Shown: one piece after another, positions 1 through 7,985 of the stretch
How positions within the stretch are numbered: the stretch's first letter is position 1
How the letters are laid out: every line of letters starts with the position of its first letter
DNA from: SZUA-448 sp964602475
GTDB taxonomy: Bacteria > Bacillota > Clostridia > Lachnospirales > Lachnospiraceae
Length of the DNA stretch: 44,592 nt
Assembly (NCBI GenBank): GCA_964602475.1
Contig: CAZRRN010000025.1
Span: 1-44,592, forward strand
Direction of reading: 5' to 3'
Made by a program: the position numbers and the translations under genes
The notes under the pieces: generated by a model
Databases searched by the model: none
The model's input: the letters and a program-made list of their open reading frames with translations, nothing else
What the model was told of the DNA's origin: nothing

Positions 1-200
1 GCAATGCCCAGATTGCCTCTGCAATCGGTCTACCCCCCTACATCGCCGGCAAGTATGTTACCCAGAGCCGGAATTTTTCTCCCCGCATACTCCGCTATGC
101 CGTAGAATATGGCACTGAGCTAGAGGAAAAAGCGAAAACCGGACTTCTGAATGAAAAAATAGCAGTTGAATTTTTAGTTGTCAAATTGATATCGATGTAG
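1..200 (+). CDS. holA: DNA polymerase III subunit delta, C-terminal end (partial)
   Basis: Only the last 65 codons are present; reading starts at base 3 and ends at TAG 198-200. The peptide reads NAQIASAIGLPPYIAGKYV, then QSRNFSPRILRYAVEYG and a final helical stretch. This matches the C-terminal collar domain of HolA, the clamp-loader subunit that opens the sliding clamp: the 'Q-I-A..LG-LPP-Y..GKY..Q.RNF' pattern is typical of the delta subunit. Firmicute holA is usually about 330-350 codons, so most of the gene lies outside the window. The tRNA-Ser promoter sits inside its last codons. The identification rests on a short piece, but the motif is distinctive. Confidence 0.8.
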   Translation, partial: NAQIASAIGLPPYIAGKYVTQSRNFSPRILRYAVEYGTELEEKAKTGLLNEKIAVEFLVVKLISM

Positions 201-206
201 TATAAT
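178..206 (+). promoter_or_regulatory. Sigma-A promoter of tRNA-Ser
   Basis: A -35 TTGTCA (178-183), a 17-bp spacer and a perfect -10 TATAAT (201-206) lie 29 bp before the tRNA. The -35 and spacer are inside the holA coding end, and the -10 follows its stop codon directly. Confidence 0.8.
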
Positions 207-234
207 AGCTTGTGTTCGGACTTCGGACAATTAT

Positions 235-320
235 GGAGCTGTATCGAAGTGGTCATAACGGCCCTGACTCGAAATCAGGTAGGCGGCAACGCCTCGTGGG
301 TTCGAATCCCACCGGCTCCG
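235..320 (+). tRNA. tRNA-Ser (anticodon CGA)
   Basis: This is a class II tRNA of 86 nt. Acceptor arms GGAGCTG and CGGCTCC pair, with discriminator G. The anticodon stem CCTGA/TCAGG encloses the loop CTCGAAA, giving anticodon CGA (reads UCG). A long variable arm (GGCGGCAACGCC region) and a T arm with GGTTCGAATCC follow. CCA is not encoded. It stands alone, with its own promoter and terminator. Confidence 0.95.
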
Positions 321-325
321 TGCAT

Positions 326-380
326 ATAAGAACGCTGATTTTGATATGATAAGTTGATAAATCTGCGTTCTTATTTTATT
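326..380 (+). terminator. Intrinsic terminator after tRNA-Ser
   Basis: ATAAGAACGC (326-335) pairs with GCGTTCTTAT (365-374), with an inner GATTT/AAATC extension, followed by TTTATT. It starts five bases after the tRNA. The following stretch, 381-564, holds short stop-ridden reading frames only; I see no gene there. Confidence 0.75.
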
Positions 381-564
381 GTTTAATCGAACCACAGGCG
401 GAAATTAAGACAGTGCCTGTTTAATCAATGAAATCAGTCTTTTCTCTTTGAACTTTGAGGAGACAGCTACAGATGTGAGTTTAAAAACGCTTGAGATATG
501 GCAGAATAAAATGCTGCTCCAGAAGACGAAAGGTTGATATGGTGTTTATTTAACTGCTCCCTAG

Positions 565-942
565 TGTCCTTTATCAAAATATGCGTTCGGTTTTGATATT
601 TTTTCTGTTGTACATATTCGGAATGAGGATATCGAATATGATTCCGAAGCCGAAAGTATTGAATACTGTTATTTGCCTACGAATATTCAGTTTTATGATG
701 AGTATTCACCGCTTACGTATTTTATTGCGCTGATAGATGATAAGTGCGAAATTTGCTCAAATCAGTGGGTTCTTCGAGAGAAAAGCGTACCGGATTCTAA
801 TATATGCACATGGGCTGAAAGCATCGGAAAATATACACCTGTGAACGACAAAACCACTATCCGGAAAATTGAGAATACCATGACAGCCTTGAAAGCTCAG
901 ATGGAAGACAAAATCAGATTATATACAGATCTCGGTTTTTAA
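565..942 (+). pseudogene. Degraded or truncated ORF, unknown family
   Basis: The frame is open from just after a TAG at 562-564 to the TAA at 940-942 and reads about 125 residues (CPLSKYAFGFDIFSVVHIRN at the start, then acidic and aromatic-rich sequence, ending IRLYTDLGF). There is no ATG or ribosome binding site near its beginning; the first usable start is a TTG at 673, which would drop a third of a continuous soluble-looking sequence. Another short frame upstream (about 460-536, with LKTLEIWQNKMLLQKTKG) also ends abruptly. The picture fits the 3' remnant of a decayed gene. I do not recognise the family. A real 89-residue protein from TTG 673 cannot be excluded. Confidence 0.4.
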
Positions 943-1104
943 CACGGTCAAATGCGATTATGAAATAACAAGCTGTACAGAAGAGTCTGAATAATCAACC
1001 TTTACTGAGCTTAATTCGGTTTTTTTTGAGATGATTTATCAGTTATTCATTTTCGGCGAATAGTCCTCGGCAATAATGAGTCAGTAATTTTTCATCACAA
1101 CCCA

Positions 1105-1148
1105 TTGACAATTATTCGAAATCGGATTATATTAGTCTAATCCGATTT
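1105..1148 (+). promoter_or_regulatory. Promoter and overlapping operator for the MATE leader
   Basis: TTGACA (1105-1110), a 17-bp spacer and TATATT (1128-1133) form a near-ideal sigma-A promoter. An 11-bp inverted repeat, AAATCGGATTA (1119-1129) and TAATCCGATTT (1138-1148), overlaps the -10 and the expected start site near 1140. This is a typical place for a repressor. The repressor itself is not encoded next to it. Confidence 0.7.
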
Positions 1149-1350
1149 TGGATAAAGCGTGTGAAGAAGAATACGGTCGCTCTTTGAATAGAAAGTAACG
1201 TCCTGTAACGCTGCTCAAGGATGAAATTCTTTGGATTTCTCCATTCAAATAATTAAATATGGTCATCGGAGGACTGCCCGTCGTAACGGATAGGTCGATA
1301 AGATGTCGGGTACGCCCGGTTATTGCAAGGATAACCGGGCGTAATTTTTA
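1140..1350 (+). promoter_or_regulatory. Long leader with terminator hairpin before the MATE gene (candidate attenuator)
   Basis: The predicted transcript has an untranslated leader of about 230 nt. It ends in a 13-bp perfect stem, TACGCCCGGTTAT (1311-1323) with ATAACCGGGCGTA (1331-1343), followed by ATTTTTA, only six bases before the AGGGAGG ribosome binding site of the exporter. A competing weaker helix, TGCCCG near 1275 with CGGGTA at 1307-1312, would use part of the 5' arm. Very short ORFs occur in the leader (for example ATG 1221, 11 codons) but lack convincing ribosome binding sites. I recognise no known riboswitch consensus. Confidence 0.5.
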
Positions 1351-1371
1351 TGTTTAGGGAGGATAAATCAT

Positions 1372-2685
1372 ATGCTTGTTTCAAGATCAAAGAACTTAGT
1401 CAAATACGTTATTCCCACTATGCTTGGGAGTGTCAGCTTTTTCCTGTTCACTATCGTGGACGGAATTTTTGTAGGTCAGGGAGTCGGTACTGATGCACTG
1501 GGAGCCGTCAACCTGATGATGCCCTTCGTCATGATTGTGAATGCGCTCTTTCAGCTCACAACCATTGGCGGTGTCACCGTTGTTGCCATCCGATTCGGTC
1601 GAAATGATGACGATGGGGCAAATGAAGCGTTTCTCCATGCTCTCACCGGCGCAGTTGTTATCTCTGCTGTACTCTGCGTCATCGGAACCTGCCTGACCGG
1701 CTCTGTCTGCCGTCTTTTAGGCACAACCGACACCTATTATGCCATGGCCACTGATTATTTGTTTTGGTACTCCGTCTTTATCATTCCTTCCGGGCTTTCA
1801 ACTGCGTTTCAAGGCTTTTGCCGTAACGATGGTTCACCGGTTTTGGTCAGCTTTGCCGTTGTGTTCGGTGCGGCACTGAACATTTTCGGCGACTGGCTGC
1901 TGGTATTCCCATTGCAGCTGGGATTACAAGGTGCAGCAATTGCTACCGGTGTTTCACAGACAGTTACCATGCTGATTCTTCTGTTTCATTTTATCCTCAG
2001 GCGCGGACATCTCCGTATTCACAGCTTTAGACCACAAGCCGAACTGTTTCGTAAGATTGCGATGCGCGGGCTGCCAGAATGTATCGCACAGTTTGCAACG
2101 CCAGTCACGACGCTTTGGATGAACAAGGTTCTGATTTCACAGGTCGGCGATATCGCCATCAACGCCTACTCCATCATCTCGTATGTAGCTTCATTCTCTG
2201 TAGCAATCTTCTTTGGTACCTCCGAGGGTCTGCAGCCGCTCATTGGAAACTGCTACGGTGCAAAAAACAGCAAAGACTTAAAATACTATTTTCATGCAGG
2301 ACTTATCATTAATTTTGTCGGAAGCGCATTTATTAATGTGCTTCTGCTTATCTTTGGCGGACATATCTGCCTCTTGTTCGGAGCAGATACCAAGACGCTT
2401 GATTATACCATGCTGACTATGCCCATCTATGCGCTTGGTTTTTTAGTCATGGCGTTCAATACCATGATTTCGTCTTATCTCTACTCAACAAAACGCACAA
2501 AACAGGCGGACGTCATCAACCTCTTGCGTAGCTTTGTCGTAAACTCCATTGTCATTCTCGCCCTGCCTGCAATATTCGGCAACGGTCTCGTGTGGTACGC
2601 TTTTGCAATCTATGAAGCAATTGTCTTGGCAATTGCAGTTATATTGCTTAAGCATTCGGAAAAAAACGGAATAATCTACAAATGA
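1372..2685 (+). CDS. MATE family multidrug/cation exporter
   Basis: The protein has 437 residues and about 12 hydrophobic segments, arranged as two similar halves. The N-terminal segment with SFFLFTIVDGIFVGQGVGTDALGAVNLMMPF is the MatE signature (helix 1, VD.IFVG..G..ALGA.N), and the GLPECIAQFATPVTTLWMN region opens the second half. MATE proteins export cationic drugs or metabolites across the membrane by H+ or Na+ antiport. The ATG start is supported by AGGGAGG nine bases upstream. The gene is monocistronic and is preceded by the repressor-like operator and the hairpin leader, so expression is probably inducible. The substrate cannot be told from sequence. The following 128 bp (2686-2813) separates it from a convergent gene and contains no clear gene. 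Confidence 0.9.
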   Translation: MLVSRSKNLVKYVIPTMLGSVSFFLFTIVDGIFVGQGVGTDALGAVNLMMPFVMIVNALFQLTTIGGVTVVAIRFGRNDDDGANEAFLHALTGAVVISAVLCVIGTCLTGSVCRLLGTTDTYYAMATDYLFWYSVFIIPSGLSTAFQGFCRNDGSPVLVSFAVVFGAALNIFGDWLLVFPLQLGLQGAAIATGVSQTVTMLILLFHFILRRGHLRIHSFRPQAELFRKIAMRGLPECIAQFATPVTTLWMNKVLISQVGDIAINAYSIISYVASFSVAIFFGTSEGLQPLIGNCYGAKNSKDLKYYFHAGLIINFVGSAFINVLLLIFGGHICLLFGADTKTLDYTMLTMPIYALGFLVMAFNTMISSYLYSTKRTKQADVINLLRSFVVNSIVILALPAIFGNGLVWYAFAIYEAIVLAIAVILLKHSEKNGIIYK

Positions 2686-2813
2686 ATCATTGAAGCATCC
2701 TGTCATGGAATAAACTTTTCACTGTTCTGCAGGGCAGTCTTTGCCGGATTTTGAAGACCGCCGCAGCATGGCACCTCCATGCGAACAATTGTAACGCTTT
2801 TAATGTCATTGCC

Positions 2814-5315
2814 CTATGCGATGTCAAATACCGAGCGAACCCACAGCTTCTGTAAATCTGCTTTTCCCTGAAGAACCCGGATTGTCTTCTCTCCCGGATT
2901 CATATCAAAATAATTATCTGAGAGAATCAAGTCATCCCCGCTACTTTCAATAGCTACACTCTTTGCAAAATGAACGGCTTTAACGTGGATTACATCATCC
3001 TCTGCTGTCAGTGAAAGCTCCGGAGCTTTGAACAGGAAATGCTTCGGAGCTGTAAACAGAGCAATTCCCTCTGATACAATTTCTTCTCCGACAGTAAAGG
3101 TATAGGCTGCGTATGTTTTGCGTTCTTCCAGTCCGGTAAACTCCACTCTGTCACACCAATGTGAAGAAAGCGCCGGAACCGTTACCGTTTCTTCACCCGC
3201 AGTATTTGCTCCGGAAAGCGGCTTTCCGTCGGAATCCCGTAGCTCAAAGCTTACCGTTCCTGTTACCTCCTGCATGGTTTCATTTGACACATTCAGCCGA
3301 ATGGATGTAGCCAGCGGATGGATTCGTTCTGTAATGCAGTACGGTCTTTCGTCTATTTCTCCATGTTCCTCGCAGGATATCATAATCGGAGCAAACATTC
3401 TTCGTTCTGCATAATGCAGTGCCTTCCATCGTCCGTAATAGTCGATGGATGCCCAGGAGGCTACCGGCCAGATGTCGTTCAGCTGCCAGACTACCGCTCC
3501 CATACACCGTCCACGGTTTCTTCTGAAATGCTCTACCCCATACCGTATGGCATCTGCCTGAAGGAGCTGGGATGCATATACAAACTGTTCAAAATCTTTC
3601 GGATATAGATAGGTCGCTGACAGATAATTGAGTATTTTCCCGTTTGCGGCAACGTTTCGTTGATGCATTTCCATCACTCTGGAAAATACATTCCGATCCT
3701 CGGGCAGTGTGACGCTTTCGATTGTCCTCATTGCCGGAAATGACTGAAACCCAAATTCTGAAAGGTACCGGAAGTAGAACTTTCTAAATTCCGTAAAAGG
3801 CTTTCCTCCATGCCATACGTCCCAGTAATGCATATCCCCGCGGTTCTCATCCCACGGATTGTCAAAGCTTCCTCCGGAAGACGGAGAGGACGGCCAGTAA
3901 AATGCGTCCGGATCCTCTTTTTTTACAATTGAGGGTATAATATACTCATATAGCTTGATGTAATCCGCTGTCTGTTTCTTGGACGGCTTCCAACATCGGT
4001 CCAGTGTCTGGGTTTCCATTTCATTATTGCCGCACCACAGAGCCAGAGAAGCATGATGACGGATTCTCCTGACATTTTCACTGATTTCTGCACGAATATT
4101 CTGATCAAATTCCTCATCAAGTTCATAGGAAGCACAGGCAAACATAAAGTCCTGCCATACCAGAAGACCCAGTTCGTCGCAGCAGTCATAAAAATAGTCG
4201 TCCGGATAATACCCTCCGCCCCAGACACGAATGCAGTTGTGGTTTGCAATTGCTGCAGCTTTCAGAAGTTCCCCGGTACGTTCCTTTGTGATTCGAGGGA
4301 ACAGATTATCCTCCGGAATATAATCAGCGCCCATAGCAAAGATACATACTCCGTTTACCTCATGCGCAAACCGGTTTCCCCACTCATCTGCATCAGTATT
4401 TACTGTCATCGTGCGAAGTCCGATTTTCTTCTCCCATACATCCAGCAGTATTCCGTCATGAGAGTAAAGTTCTGCGCATACAGAATACAATGGCTGACTG
4501 CCATATCCACGCGGCCACCAGAGCTTCGGAGACTTAATCAGAATCGTACCGTCTTCACGCTGTCTGTAGACTCTTGCTTTTTCCTTGGAAGAGCGTTCCT
4601 TTTCCGGTTCTGTGACCGTAACCTTAACAATACAGTCCATATCGTGGTCAAAGACCTCTTCTCTGGTGATTACATCCAGCACAACCTGATTCTTCTCGCG
4701 GTTATGCTTCTGCGAAATACGAACATCATCAAATCGCGCCTTCTCCACACACAGCAGCTTAACAGGACGAAAAATTCCGGCATCCGGAATTCTTGGACCC
4801 CAATACCAGCCAAACATGCAGTGCGCCTTCCTTAAATGCGGAAAACCCTCCATCGCTTCGTGAGATCCTCCGGTATATACCTTCGCATTTTCTTCTTTAA
4901 TATATCTTGTCGGGGAATGAAGCAGTACACGAAGCTCATTGCTTCCGACCTGTGCTTCCCACAGAATATTAAATTCCCATGCACGGTGCATATTATTTAC
5001 AGAACCAATCTGCATATCATTCAGATAAATATCCGCAAGCGTATCAATTCCCTCAAATCGAAGAATCAGGGAATCACAGTATTTATCCTCTTCTGAAACT
5101 TCAAATACTGTCCGGTACTCAAAGTCATTATCCATCAGCGGTAAAACCTGAAGTTCATTATCACGCCAGTACGGATCCGGTATTTTCTTTTCTGTAAGGA
5201 GCGTGTGGTATACAGTCCCCGGTACCTGTGCCTTAATGGACTGCGATCCGATTCCAAAGCTATCCTCACCAATCATACGAAGTTCCCAAAGGCCGCCTAA
5301 ATCTTTTATTATCAT
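2814..5315 (-). CDS. Beta-mannosidase, glycoside hydrolase family 2
   Basis: The protein has 833 residues, normal for GH2 beta-mannosidases (EC 3.2.1.25), which remove terminal beta-mannose from manno-oligosaccharides. An N-terminal sugar-binding jelly roll (LGGLWELRMIG..., 'VPGTVYHTLL', 'RFEGIDTLADIYLND') is followed by an Ig-like domain and the TIM barrel. The barrel shows IRVWGGGYYPDDYFYDCCDE, the acid/base Glu in LWCGNNE (E432) and the nucleophile Glu in LSEFGFQS (E520). There is no signal peptide, so it acts in the cytoplasm on imported oligosaccharides. It starts 21 bp after the cysK stop with an AAAGG-type site, so the two are probably co-transcribed although functionally unrelated. 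Other GH2 activities are less likely given the beta-mannosidase-like W-CGNNE context. Confidence 0.88.
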   Translation of the reverse strand: MIIKDLGGLWELRMIGEDSFGIGSQSIKAQVPGTVYHTLLTEKKIPDPYWRDNELQVLPLMDNDFEYRTVFEVSEEDKYCDSLILRFEGIDTLADIYLNDMQIGSVNNMHRAWEFNILWEAQVGSNELRVLLHSPTRYIKEENAKVYTGGSHEAMEGFPHLRKAHCMFGWYWGPRIPDAGIFRPVKLLCVEKARFDDVRISQKHNREKNQVVLDVITREEVFDHDMDCIVKVTVTEPEKERSSKEKARVYRQREDGTILIKSPKLWWPRGYGSQPLYSVCAELYSHDGILLDVWEKKIGLRTMTVNTDADEWGNRFAHEVNGVCIFAMGADYIPEDNLFPRITKERTGELLKAAAIANHNCIRVWGGGYYPDDYFYDCCDELGLLVWQDFMFACASYELDEEFDQNIRAEISENVRRIRHHASLALWCGNNEMETQTLDRCWKPSKKQTADYIKLYEYIIPSIVKKEDPDAFYWPSSPSSGGSFDNPWDENRGDMHYWDVWHGGKPFTEFRKFYFRYLSEFGFQSFPAMRTIESVTLPEDRNVFSRVMEMHQRNVAANGKILNYLSATYLYPKDFEQFVYASQLLQADAIRYGVEHFRRNRGRCMGAVVWQLNDIWPVASWASIDYYGRWKALHYAERRMFAPIMISCEEHGEIDERPYCITERIHPLATSIRLNVSNETMQEVTGTVSFELRDSDGKPLSGANTAGEETVTVPALSSHWCDRVEFTGLEERKTYAAYTFTVGEEIVSEGIALFTAPKHFLFKAPELSLTAEDDVIHVKAVHFAKSVAIESSGDDLILSDNYFDMNPGEKTIRVLQGKADLQKLWVRSVFDIA

Positions 5316-5336
5316 AAGCTTTATGTTACCTTTCTA

Positions 5337-6239
5337 TTAAAGAAGCCCTGTGCTGAAATACCGTTCCATACGATCCGGCAGTACGGTCGCAATCCTGCAT
5401 TCACTGCCGTATTTTTCTGCCATTCGCTCGCAAGCCCAGACATTTGCGCCGGAAGAAGTTCCGCACAGCAGTCCGAGAACACGGGTAAGCTCTCTGGTTG
5501 TCCCGATAGCAGCTTCGTCAGATACCTCCACAATATCATCAATGATGGAAACATCCAGAATATCCGGAATAAATCCGTCTCCGATTCCCTGAATACTGTG
5601 AAGTCCCGGTTCATGACCCAACAGTGCCGAAACATTCTTCGGCTCCACCGCTACGACTCTGATATTCGGATTCTTATCCTTCATAAACCGCCCAATTCCC
5701 TGTAAAGTTCCGCCGCTTCCAAGGCCCGACACAAATATGTCAACCTTTCCATCCATCTGTTCCCATATTTCTTTAGCTGTCGTCAGATAATGAATCCGGG
5801 GATTTGCCGGATTCTTAAACTGCTGTGGCATAAAATATTCATCGGACTGCGCAGCAATTCGTTCAGCTTCTGCTACCGATCCGCCGATGCTTTGCTTTGG
5901 ATCAGTTAAAACCAGCTCTGCTCCGAGTGCGTGAATCAGTTTTTTCCGTTCTTCACTCATGTTCTCCGGCATCACAATGATTACCCTGTAGCCCTTCCTC
6001 ACTCCGACAAGAGAAAGCCCGATTCCGGTATTCCCGGAGGTTGGCTCGACAATCGTCATTCCAGGCTTCAGAATGCCTTCCTTTTCTGCTTCTTCTATCA
6101 TGCTTTTTGCAACCCGGTCTTTTATGCTTCCTCCGGGATTCAGGAATTCCGCTTTTGCAAAAATATTATAACCGGTATCCTGTTTCAGGCTCAGCAGTGG
6201 TGTGTTTCCAATCAGGTCAAGAATATTCTCTGTATACAT
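5337..6239 (-). CDS. cysK: Cysteine synthase (O-acetylserine sulfhydrylase)
   Basis: The 300-residue PLP enzyme makes cysteine from O-acetylserine and sulfide. It begins with IGNTPLLSL, has the PLP lysine K40 in NPGGSIKDR, the substrate loop EPTSGNTGIGL, the phosphate-binding GSGGTLQGIG and a C-terminal LCGTSSGAN. It ends shortly after VLPDRMERYFSTGLL, typical of the CysK/CysM short form. The ATG start is preceded by GGAGG at nine bases and by a very good promoter. No T-box or S-box leader fits in the short 5' UTR (about 27 nt). It is followed by the beta-mannosidase gene. Confidence 0.93.
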   Translation of the reverse strand: MYTENILDLIGNTPLLSLKQDTGYNIFAKAEFLNPGGSIKDRVAKSMIEEAEKEGILKPGMTIVEPTSGNTGIGLSLVGVRKGYRVIIVMPENMSEERKKLIHALGAELVLTDPKQSIGGSVAEAERIAAQSDEYFMPQQFKNPANPRIHYLTTAKEIWEQMDGKVDIFVSGLGSGGTLQGIGRFMKDKNPNIRVVAVEPKNVSALLGHEPGLHSIQGIGDGFIPDILDVSIIDDIVEVSDEAAIGTTRELTRVLGLLCGTSSGANVWACERMAEKYGSECRIATVLPDRMERYFSTGLL

Positions 6240-6272
6240 GCTCTGCTTCCTCCATCAAATTTCTGATTGTTT

Positions 6273-6301
6273 ATTATATCTCACAAGGCTGTTCTTCGCA
6301 A
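6273..6301 (-). promoter_or_regulatory. Sigma-A promoter of cysK
   Basis: On the minus strand TTGCGA (6301-6296), a 17-bp spacer and a perfect TATAAT (6278-6273) precede the cysK start by 34 bp. Confidence 0.75.
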
Positions 6302-6383
6302 CCGACTATCTTGTAATTTTTCAGGTGTTTTTTTCTTTTTATAAGGATTATATAATTTTTTCAACAGTTTTTTAAAATATGTA

Positions 6384-6431
6384 TTGACAAGATTTTTAAA
6401 ATAGATTAAATTTAACGAAAACGATTTCGTT
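6384..6431 (+). promoter_or_regulatory. Promoter and palindromic operator of the tetR gene
   Basis: TTGACA (6384-6389), a 16-bp spacer and TTAAAT (6406-6411) are followed at once by the inverted repeat AACGAAA-ACGA-TTTCGTT (6414-6431). Its place over the expected transcription start suggests autorepression by the TetR protein encoded next. It lies about 113 bp from the divergent cysK promoter, so direct control of cysK is less obvious. Confidence 0.6.
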
Positions 6432-6481
6432 AATTTCAGAGTCTTATATAAACTATGATACATAAGAAATGAGGTGCCTTT

Positions 6482-7093
6482 ATGGAACAGTTAAAAGAAC
6501 AGAAAACCGATCGGCGTATCGTCCATACACGGATTGTTCTACGTCAGAGCCTTCTGACTCTCCTTCGCGATACTCCGATTCAGAAAATATCCGTCAAAAA
6601 TCTTTGCGATTATGCCGGAATCAACCGTGGAACATTTTATTCCCATTATGTTGACACCTATGATCTTCTTCATCAGATTGAATTAGATTTGTTTAACGAA
6701 ATGTCAGAATCACTGAGTATTTTTCATGTTGAAAATCCCCGGCAGGTATTATTATCTTCCTGTGATATTTTTACGGAGGTATTCAGCTGTATTTATAAAA
6801 ATATTGATCTTTGTCAGATTCTGCTTGGCCGAAACGGAGACAGTACTTTTTTACGCCGCATCCTCTATATCGCCTTTGAATCCTGTTCGTCCGGCTGGTC
6901 TGATTCCTCTGATGAATTCCCCGATTCCAAGATGCTCATTTCTTATATTTACAGCTTTATTGCTAACGGAATTGCAGGTCTGATCCAGCAGTGGATTGAT
7001 GACGGTCTGAAACAGACCTCCGAGGAAATGGGACAGATTGCAAGCCGCATTACTGTTTCCGGCTTAATCGGAATCTTCGGAAGCACTGAGTGA
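6482..7093 (+). CDS. TetR/AcrR family transcriptional regulator
   Basis: The protein has 203 residues. The N-terminal helix-turn-helix (about 15-65) reads RIVLRQSLLTLLRDTPIQKI, SVKNLCDYAGINRGTFYSHY, then DTYDLLHQIE; 'I..L...AGI.RGTFY.HY' is the TetR recognition signature. The C-terminal part is a variable helical ligand pocket of the kind seen in Firmicute TetR regulators. The ATG has GAGGTG upstream. It is divergent from cysK, and a palindrome in its own promoter suggests autoregulation. Its 3' end overlaps the convergent acetyltransferase gene by 30 bp. Target and ligand are unknown. Confidence 0.88.
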   Translation: MEQLKEQKTDRRIVHTRIVLRQSLLTLLRDTPIQKISVKNLCDYAGINRGTFYSHYVDTYDLLHQIELDLFNEMSESLSIFHVENPRQVLLSSCDIFTEVFSCIYKNIDLCQILLGRNGDSTFLRRILYIAFESCSSGWSDSSDEFPDSKMLISYIYSFIANGIAGLIQQWIDDGLKQTSEEMGQIASRITVSGLIGIFGSTE

Positions 7094-7612
7094 CTGTTCG
7101 CGTACATAAAGAATCCTTTTTTTCATCACTTCATCTCCCGGCTGTTCAGGATCCGAATCAATCATTTTTTCCATATGATATCCGGCTTTTTCGATACAGC
7201 GAAGAGATCGGATATTATCCGGACGGATTGCTGCTTCAATTCGGCAGATGCCGGGTTTTCCAAGTTCGTATTCCGTTACGGCACGAATCACCTTCGGCAT
7301 AATCCCCCGACCTCTGTAGCGCTGGTTAATCATATATGCCAGCCGTACAACTCCGCTTCTTCCCTGAAGCGGACGTGTTCCAGCCAGTCCTATCACCTGA
7401 TCATCCCGTTCTCTTACGACAACGAAATAATTACCGGATGTGCAAAGCCATTCAACCAGTGTTTCTGTATCATGAAAATTCCTATACTTTTTCTGAAGAA
7501 AATATACCGCACTTTCCTCATCAGTAAAACCGGCATGTAGAAGCGCTGCATCGGAAGTCTGTAGCTTCCGAAGATACAAGCCTCCGTCAGCGGTTATTTT
7601 ATCCTCGTTCAT
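7064..7612 (-). CDS. GNAT family N-acetyltransferase (RimJ/RimL-like)
   Basis: The 182-residue protein has the GNAT fold: an N-terminal LYLRKLQTSDAALLHAGFTDEE, the central VIGLAGTRPL and VRLAYMINQRYRGRGIMPKV (the R/Q-x-x-G-x-G/A acetyl-CoA loop, here YRGRGIM), and the IEAAIRPDNIRSLRCIEKAGY motif common to RimJ/RimL and spermidine-type acetyltransferases. It transfers acetyl from acetyl-CoA to an amine; the acceptor cannot be predicted. It lies downstream of the small membrane protein gene and may be read from the same transcript. Its last codons overlap tetR. Confidence 0.85.
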   Translation of the reverse strand: MNEDKITADGGLYLRKLQTSDAALLHAGFTDEESAVYFLQKKYRNFHDTETLVEWLCTSGNYFVVVRERDDQVIGLAGTRPLQGRSGVVRLAYMINQRYRGRGIMPKVIRAVTEYELGKPGICRIEAAIRPDNIRSLRCIEKAGYHMEKMIDSDPEQPGDEVMKKRILYVREQSLSASEDSD

Positions 7613-7678
7613 TAACTTCTCTTTCTGCTTCTGTTTTGGTTTAGCTGTTAAATTTCCGGTTCAGAAGATTCCGGATGA

Positions 7679-7969
7679 TTAAATCAGATTAACAACCAGC
7701 ATAATTACAAATATAACAGGTCCGATACCCGCAAGAATCAACTTCTTTGCGATAGCATTCTTATCTTCTGTATTACCTGCCAGACCATAGATGGAACCAC
7801 CGATGCCGATTGCCGCCGGGATAAGAACCGCATACAGCTTGTTCATTGTGGTAGGACTTGAGGTACCGACCTGAGTAATCACCGTTTCAGGAAGAACTAT
7901 ATATGATATAATCGTAAGAATCAGATTCACTGCTAATAGAACAATAAATATAATCTTCTGTTTTTTCAT
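7679..7969 (-). CDS. Small membrane protein, DUF1648/SdpI-like
   Basis: The protein has 96 residues. A first membrane helix (about 5-27) is followed by LPETVITQVG and a short loop, a second helix near LYAVLIPAAIGIGGSIYGLAG, and a third at the C-terminus. The 'LP..V..Q.G....T..K' loop after helix 1 resembles the DUF1648 segment of SdpI-type immunity proteins, but the protein is far shorter than SdpI, so a function in immunity is only a guess. It begins 16 bp after metA with a GAAAG-type site and is probably co-transcribed. Confidence 0.65.
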   Translation of the reverse strand: MKKQKIIFIVLLAVNLILTIISYIVLPETVITQVGTSSPTTMNKLYAVLIPAAIGIGGSIYGLAGNTEDKNAIAKKLILAGIGPVIFVIMLVVNLI

Positions 7970-7985
7970 GTTTTCTTCTTTCTAT

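Noticed and set aside
1221..1256. Leader peptide of 11 codons in the MATE leader
   Set aside because: The AAGG before its ATG is directly adjacent, so translation is doubtful; kept only as a possibility within the leader entry.
4053..4835. Long plus-strand frame (260 codons)
   Set aside because: It is antisense to the beta-mannosidase, whose catalytic motifs are clear; no start signals.
6240..6301. S-box or T-box leader before cysK
   Set aside because: The promoter leaves only about 27 nt of untranslated RNA, too short for either.
6281..6463. Lys/Leu-rich 60-codon frame between cysK and tetR
   Set aside because: It is an AT-rich frame running across both promoters and the TetR operator, with no ribosome binding site.
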